20,228 nucleotides of DNA. It comes from Microbacterium lacus. GTDB taxonomy: Bacteria; Actinomycetota; Actinomycetes; Actinomycetales; Microbacteriaceae. The stretch covers positions 1 to 20,228 of the forward strand of contig NZ_BAAAPK010000004.1 in the NCBI RefSeq assembly GCF_039531105.1, read 5' to 3'. A model generated the notes under the pieces. It was not told the DNA's origin, made no database searches, and saw only the letters and a list, made by a program, of their open reading frames with translations. Below are positions 17,383 through 20,228 of this stretch, one piece after another. Each line of letters begins with the position of its first letter. The stretch's first letter is position 1. Position numbers and translations under genes: made by a program.

Positions 17383-18539
17383 ACGGCACCTGGCCTTCCC
17401 AGCAGCGCCATCGATCCGTCGCCCCAGTCTCCCCAGCCGGTGACCGCCGCCACCCGAGGGTCATCTACTTGGCGGCCGAAAGCCTCTTGGCGCAGTTGCC
17501 TGACGGCCTCGACGACATGCGAGAGCCCGAGCAGGTGTCCTTCCGAAAGCAGGCCACCGTGTGTGTTCGTCGGCAGCAAGCCACCCAGACGAAGGGCTCC
17601 GCTACGCACGAATGAGTCCGCCTCGCCCCGCGCACAGAAGCCGGCCTCCTCCAGCTGGTGGATCACTTCGAAGGTGAAGCAGTCGTAGATCATCGCCGTG
17701 TCGACGTCCGACGGTCCGAGACCGGCCGACTCATACGCCGCCGGCGCAGCCGCGCTCAATCCGATCCGCATCCAGTCTTCTCGATTAGTCAGGTCGTCCG
17801 GACTTTGGGGCCGAGCGGAGGCGAAGGCGAGGAGAGGTATATCGCGCGCACCGGTCCTTGTGCGTGATCGCCCCCGGCTTGTCAGTACGACGGCGACGGC
17901 ACCATCCGTCTCCAGAGAGCAGTCCAGCACGCGGTAGGGATCAGTCACGGTCGGGGAGCGGTCGTAATCGACCCGCGTCATTGGCCGGCCATTCATCATC
18001 GCGGCGGGATTGAGCTGCGCATGCGCTCGCATGGTCAGCGCCACCTCCGCAAGTGCATCGACGGTCGTACCGTGCAGCGCCATGTGCCGCTGGGCGATCA
18101 TGGCATACCACTGGGCCGGTGAGACCCAGCCATACGGGCGCTCCAAGAGCTCCCGGAACTGCTGACCAGGCAACAGGGCAACGCGGCGGTCGATGCGGTT
18201 GACCGAGCGGCCATTGCGCGCGAAGACAATCAGGGCGATGTCGGCAGCTCCCGAGCGCAAAGCCAGCTGCCCGAGCCCTACCGCATTCAGTCCGCCGTTT
18301 CCGCCGGGCGGAGGGATTAGGTCGATGACGTCGTCTCGCAGCGCCACGGCTGCAATCAAGTCCTCGGTGAAAAGAGACCCGCCGACGGGCACGACGACTC
18401 CCACATCGCTTGCCTGCAATCCGGCGTCGTCGAGCGCGGCGCACGCGGCCTGCCGGGCGAGCGACACCACCGAGACTCCGCTTGCGCGTGTGAATGCGCT
18501 GGCGCCGACACCGGCGATCTGTATGTCGGCGTTCGTCAT
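17379..18539 (-). CDS. Thiolase-superfamily protein without the nucleophilic cysteine; Ltp2/SCP2-type aldolase candidate
   Basis: A 386-residue thiolase fold of normal length for SCP-x/lipid-transfer-type proteins. The nucleophilic cysteine expected in the LCGSG-like motif is replaced: the aligned segment reads PPPGGNGGLNAV (about 77-88). The C-terminal catalytic cysteine is also absent (GWGDWGDGS, 368-376). His335 in LLSEGHLLG and the family segment IYDCFTFEVIHQLE (Tyr285) are kept. This loss fits Ltp2-like aldolases, which split beta-hydroxyacyl-CoAs by a retro-aldol reaction with a DUF35 partner, rather than true thiolases. Its neighbours on both sides, two hydratase halves and DUF35, support that reading. 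Both ends are coupled by 4-bp overlaps. The product is inferred to be a ketone or aldehyde plus acetyl- or propionyl-CoA; the substrate is unknown. Confidence 0.88.
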   Translation of the reverse strand: MTNADIQIAGVGASAFTRASGVSVVSLARQAACAALDDAGLQASDVGVVVPVGGSLFTEDLIAAVALRDDVIDLIPPPGGNGGLNAVGLGQLALRSGAADIALIVFARNGRSVNRIDRRVALLPGQQFRELLERPYGWVSPAQWYAMIAQRHMALHGTTVDALAEVALTMRAHAQLNPAAMMNGRPMTRVDYDRSPTVTDPYRVLDCSLETDGAVAVVLTSRGRSRTRTGARDIPLLAFASARPQSPDDLTNREDWMRIGLSAAAPAAYESAGLGPSDVDTAMIYDCFTFEVIHQLEEAGFCARGEADSFVRSGALRLGGLLPTNTHGGLLSEGHLLGLSHVVEAVRQLRQEAFGRQVDDPRVAAVTGWGDWGDGSMALLGRPGAV

Positions 18540-18982
18540 CTCGCCACCACTGCACGTCCCACAACCCTCGCTGACCCGTCGGTGGCAAGGGTGCCGTCCG
18601 CCCTGACGAGTTGCATCCGCAGAGTCACTCCCGGATTCGGCTCACTCGCATCCGCGACCTCGATGACGGTGAGCGATGCCCGCAGCACCTCCCGCGGGTA
18701 GACCGGATTGGCGTGGCGCACAGTCGAGGTTTCCAGCACAGCGCCGAGACCGTTGGCCCATTCAGAGACAAGCTGCGTGAGCCAGGTCGCCTGCAGTGGT
18801 CCGTGTACTGGAACAGTGCGAAGTCCTTCCGACCGCGCGAACTGGTGATCGTAATGAATGCGATGCGGGAGGGCGCACGCGGCGCTGAAGAGAAACAAGT
18901 CGATTTCGTCGACGACGTGCTCTCTCGTGGCGACAACCATTCCGAGATGAAGGGTGTGATGCTCCCAGCGGGGTGAAGCCAT
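18536..18982 (-). CDS. MaoC/HTD2-like hydratase component, probable partner of the MaoC_N protein
   Basis: A 148-residue single hot-dog protein. The motif HRIHYDHQFARSEG, followed by VPVHGPLQATWL, is characteristic of HTD2 and mesaconyl-CoA-hydratase-like MaoC proteins, where it normally reads SALTFNGHRIHYD. Here the preceding bases of the motif encode CALP, so the conserved Asn position is altered while the His and the HYD core are kept. It is the first gene of the five-gene minus operon and sits 61 bp after a good promoter with an operator in its spacer. A heteromeric hydratase with the protein of 16494-16964 is expected, like ChsH1-ChsH2. ATG 18982 has only a weak ribosome site. Confidence 0.85.
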   Translation of the reverse strand: MASPRWEHHTLHLGMVVATREHVVDEIDLFLFSAACALPHRIHYDHQFARSEGLRTVPVHGPLQATWLTQLVSEWANGLGAVLETSTVRHANPVYPREVLRASLTVIEVADASEPNPGVTLRMQLVRADGTLATDGSARVVGRAVVAR

Positions 18983-19038
18983 GCCTGTATCTCATTCCGC
19001 CGTGCATGAAAGTGGCTCGGTCATCGAGCTACACGTTC

Positions 19039-19067
19039 AGGATAACCGACCGGGCGCCCGGTCGCAA
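19039..19067 (-). promoter_or_regulatory. Promoter of the hydratase/aldolase/esterase operon
   Basis: On the minus strand TTGCGA (19062-19067) and TATCCT (19039-19044) are separated by exactly 17 bp, a near-ideal sigma-70-type layout. The spacer is filled by the palindromic operator, so repressor binding would directly block polymerase. The first gene starts about 56 bp downstream of the -10 box. Confidence 0.65.
19044..19062. promoter_or_regulatory. Palindromic operator, copy 2 (hydratase operon / right binding protein)
   Basis: The sequence AACCGACCGGGCGCCCGGT is identical to the reverse complement of 7017-7035. Here the palindrome extends to 18 bp (19047-19064, CGACC...GGTCG). No other copy was noticed by eye in the window. 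It is likely bound by the TetR protein of 5631-6230 (inference). Confidence 0.72.
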
Positions 19068-19084
19068 AGTGCCGACAATCTGTG

Positions 19085-19090
19085 TATGCT
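19085..19090 (+). promoter_or_regulatory. Possible -10 box for the right binding-protein gene
   Basis: TATGCT lies on the plus strand downstream of the operator. A hexamer 17 bp upstream (TCGCAA, 19062-19067) is a poor -35 box, so this is a weak call. Confidence 0.25.
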
Positions 19091-19115
19091 CGCGCCGAGG
19101 CGATGGAGCCCGTAG

Positions 19116-19158
19116 AACTCTTGCGGAGTTGGGACTCCATGCCTCCCTTCACGGAGGC
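19116..19158 (+). other. Hairpin-rich leader before the right binding-protein gene
   Basis: Three short perfect stems are visible: AACTC/GAGTT (19116-19120 with 19126-19130), GGAGT/ACTCC (19125-19129 with 19134-19138) and GCCTCC/GGAGGC (19141-19146 with 19153-19158). The first two share bases and exclude each other. No U-run follows. Regulatory meaning is unproven. Confidence 0.35.
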
Positions 19159-19210
19159 GCGCATCACTAGTAGCGAGCACCCAGTCCGAATCCACGAAAG
19201 TGAGCAATCA

Positions 19211-20228
19211 ATGAAGCGCATACACAGTGCCGTGGCACTGGCGGCCGGCGCCACCCTTGTCCTGACAGCCTGCGCCCCGGCGAGCGAGGAAGACGCTGCG
19301 GGCGTTCCCCAGTCCGAGGAGCCAGCCAGCACGTTGACGGTCCTTGTCAGCGACAGTCCGAGCGCGAACTTCCTGATGGCCGCGGCGGAGGACTACACCG
19401 CGGAAACAGGGATCGAACTCGAGTTCGTCTCGGTACCGATCGCCCAGCTGCCCACAAAGATGATCCTCGCGGGCCAAGCGAACCAGGCAACGTTCGATGT
19501 CGTGCAGATCGACGCTCTCGCCGCGCCGACCATCATTCCCTCCGGAGCGCTGCTGCCGCTCGACTCATTCATCGATGCGGACGAGGTCTACGACATCGAT
19601 GACTTCCCCGATGCTCTGCAGGAGTATTCGAAGTACGACGGTGTGACCTACGGGGTGCCGCTGAGCACCGAGCCGTTCGTCAATTTCTACCGCACCGACC
19701 TGTTCGAGGAACTGGGCCTCGAGCTTCCGACCACGTGGGAAGAGGTGAACGAACAGGCGGCCGAGTTCTCGGATGCGGGCTACTACGGGTACTGCGGAAA
19801 CTTTGGCCCCCTCTTCTCAGCGCGCTCTTATACGGAGCGGCTCTACTCCTCGGGTGGCCGGTTGCTCGATCCGGAGACCAACGAGCCGCTGCTGAGCACG
19901 GACTTCGCAAAGCAAGTCATGGAGGACTATGTGGCCCTCGCACAGTTCTCGCCGGAAAGCACGCATAGCTCCGGTCAAGCCGGTGCGACGACCGCCTTCA
20001 CCCAGCTCGACTGCGCGCAGATGGTGGCCCCTTCCGGATGGTACGGAGTTCTTGCCGACCCCACCAACTCGAACGTCTCGGAGACTTTTGGGACTGCCAT
20101 GCCACCGATGAGCGATGGCGGTGATTTCGAGCCCAAGCACATCCTCTACGGCTGGCTGGCCGGTGTGTCCGCTCAGTCGCCGCATCAGCAGGACGCCTGG
20201 GACTTCCTCTCCTTCGCGCTCGGGAAGG
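19211..20228 (+). CDS. ABC transporter solute-binding lipoprotein (family 1), 3' end cut by window end
   Basis: 339 codons are present with no stop before the window ends. The N-terminus MKRIHSAVALAAG with lipobox LTAC (Cys21) marks a secreted lipoprotein. The body is the same family 1 sugar-type solute-binding protein as the gene at 1-1027, with identical central stretches but a more divergent N-terminal third and different residues around 195-205 and 250-260. The frame is open upstream (ATGs at 19103 and 19139), but only 19211 puts the signal peptide at the N-terminus; AAAGTGAG lies just before it. It is divergent from the hydratase/aldolase operon across a 228-bp region with the palindromic operator, so it may import the substrate of that pathway (inference). 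Permease genes are expected past the window end. Confidence 0.93.
   Translation, partial: MKRIHSAVALAAGATLVLTACAPASEEDAAGVPQSEEPASTLTVLVSDSPSANFLMAAAEDYTAETGIELEFVSVPIAQLPTKMILAGQANQATFDVVQIDALAAPTIIPSGALLPLDSFIDADEVYDIDDFPDALQEYSKYDGVTYGVPLSTEPFVNFYRTDLFEELGLELPTTWEEVNEQAAEFSDAGYYGYCGNFGPLFSARSYTERLYSSGGRLLDPETNEPLLSTDFAKQVMEDYVALAQFSPESTHSSGQAGATTAFTQLDCAQMVAPSGWYGVLADPTNSNVSETFGTAMPPMSDGGDFEPKHILYGWLAGVSAQSPHQQDAWDFLSFALGK
19643..19797 (+). repeat. Inverted repeat block A, right copy (155 bp identical)
   Basis: Identical base for base to the reverse complement of 432-586, within the paralogous binding-protein genes. Confidence 0.95.
19844..19938 (+). repeat. Inverted repeat block B, right copy (95 bp identical)
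   Basis: Identical to the reverse complement of 291-385. The interval between blocks A and B (19798-19843) has many differences from the left copy. Confidence 0.93.

Noticed and set aside
17379..18539. True acetyl-CoA acetyltransferase (thiolase)
   Set aside because: Neither catalytic cysteine is present in the expected motifs, although the fold is clear.
19103..19210. Upstream in-frame ATG start for the right binding protein
   Set aside because: It would bury the signal peptide and lipobox inside the protein. ATG 19211 matches the paralogue start exactly.

Overview
The window is high-GC DNA with dense, often translationally coupled operons, GTG and ATG starts, and lipoprotein-type ABC transporter binding proteins. 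This fits a high-GC Gram-positive bacterium (Actinomycetota, possibly Micrococcales); the phylum is inferred and the genus cannot be read from the sequence. No rRNA, tRNA, CRISPR array or transposase was recognised. Both ends stop inside a gene.

Layout. (1) 1-1027, minus: a solute-binding lipoprotein, cut by the window start. (2) 1149-5616: a sugar-acid module. A zinc MDR dehydrogenase (minus) is divergent from a plus-strand operon with a mutarotase-like protein, a uronate-dehydrogenase-like SDR, a KDPG-type aldolase and a KDG kinase. An AT-rich 12-bp element recurs before the binding protein and before the mutarotase operon. (3) 5631-6920, minus: bioY (biotin uptake) followed by a TetR regulator. 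(4) 7107-15384, plus: six genes in one run: an OadA/PycB-type carboxyltransferase, a biotin carrier, a biotin carboxylase, an aldehyde dehydrogenase, a tandem family III CoA-transferase and an aryl/allyl-type alcohol dehydrogenase. (5) 18982-15491, minus: five coupled genes: an HTD2/MaoC hydratase half, a cysteine-less thiolase-fold protein (Ltp2-like aldolase), a DUF35 zinc protein, a MaoC_N half and an acetyl-xylan-esterase-family hydrolase. (6) 19211-20228, plus: a second solute-binding lipoprotein, paralogous and inverted relative to the first, and cut at the homologous base.

The most interesting inference is that blocks 3, 4 and 5 form one regulon and one pathway. An identical 19-base site with a perfect palindromic core (ACCGGGCGCCCGGT) lies in the bioY/carboxylase intergenic region and again inside a good promoter (TTGCGA-N17-TATCCT) of the hydratase/aldolase operon. 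The TetR gene lies directly downstream of bioY, so it is the obvious candidate regulator. Reading the enzymes in order suggests this route: ester, alcohol, aldehyde, acid, acyl-CoA, hydration across a double bond, then retro-aldol cleavage by an aldolase/DUF35 pair like that used in steroid side-chain degradation. This would give a ketone or aldehyde plus a short acyl-CoA. A biotin-dependent carboxylase, supplied with biotin by BioY, might then carboxylate the released carbonyl compound. No acyl-CoA dehydrogenase is present, so the substrate may already be alpha,beta-unsaturated (an allylic or cinnamyl-type alcohol). The substrate and the carboxylase acceptor are not shown by the sequence.
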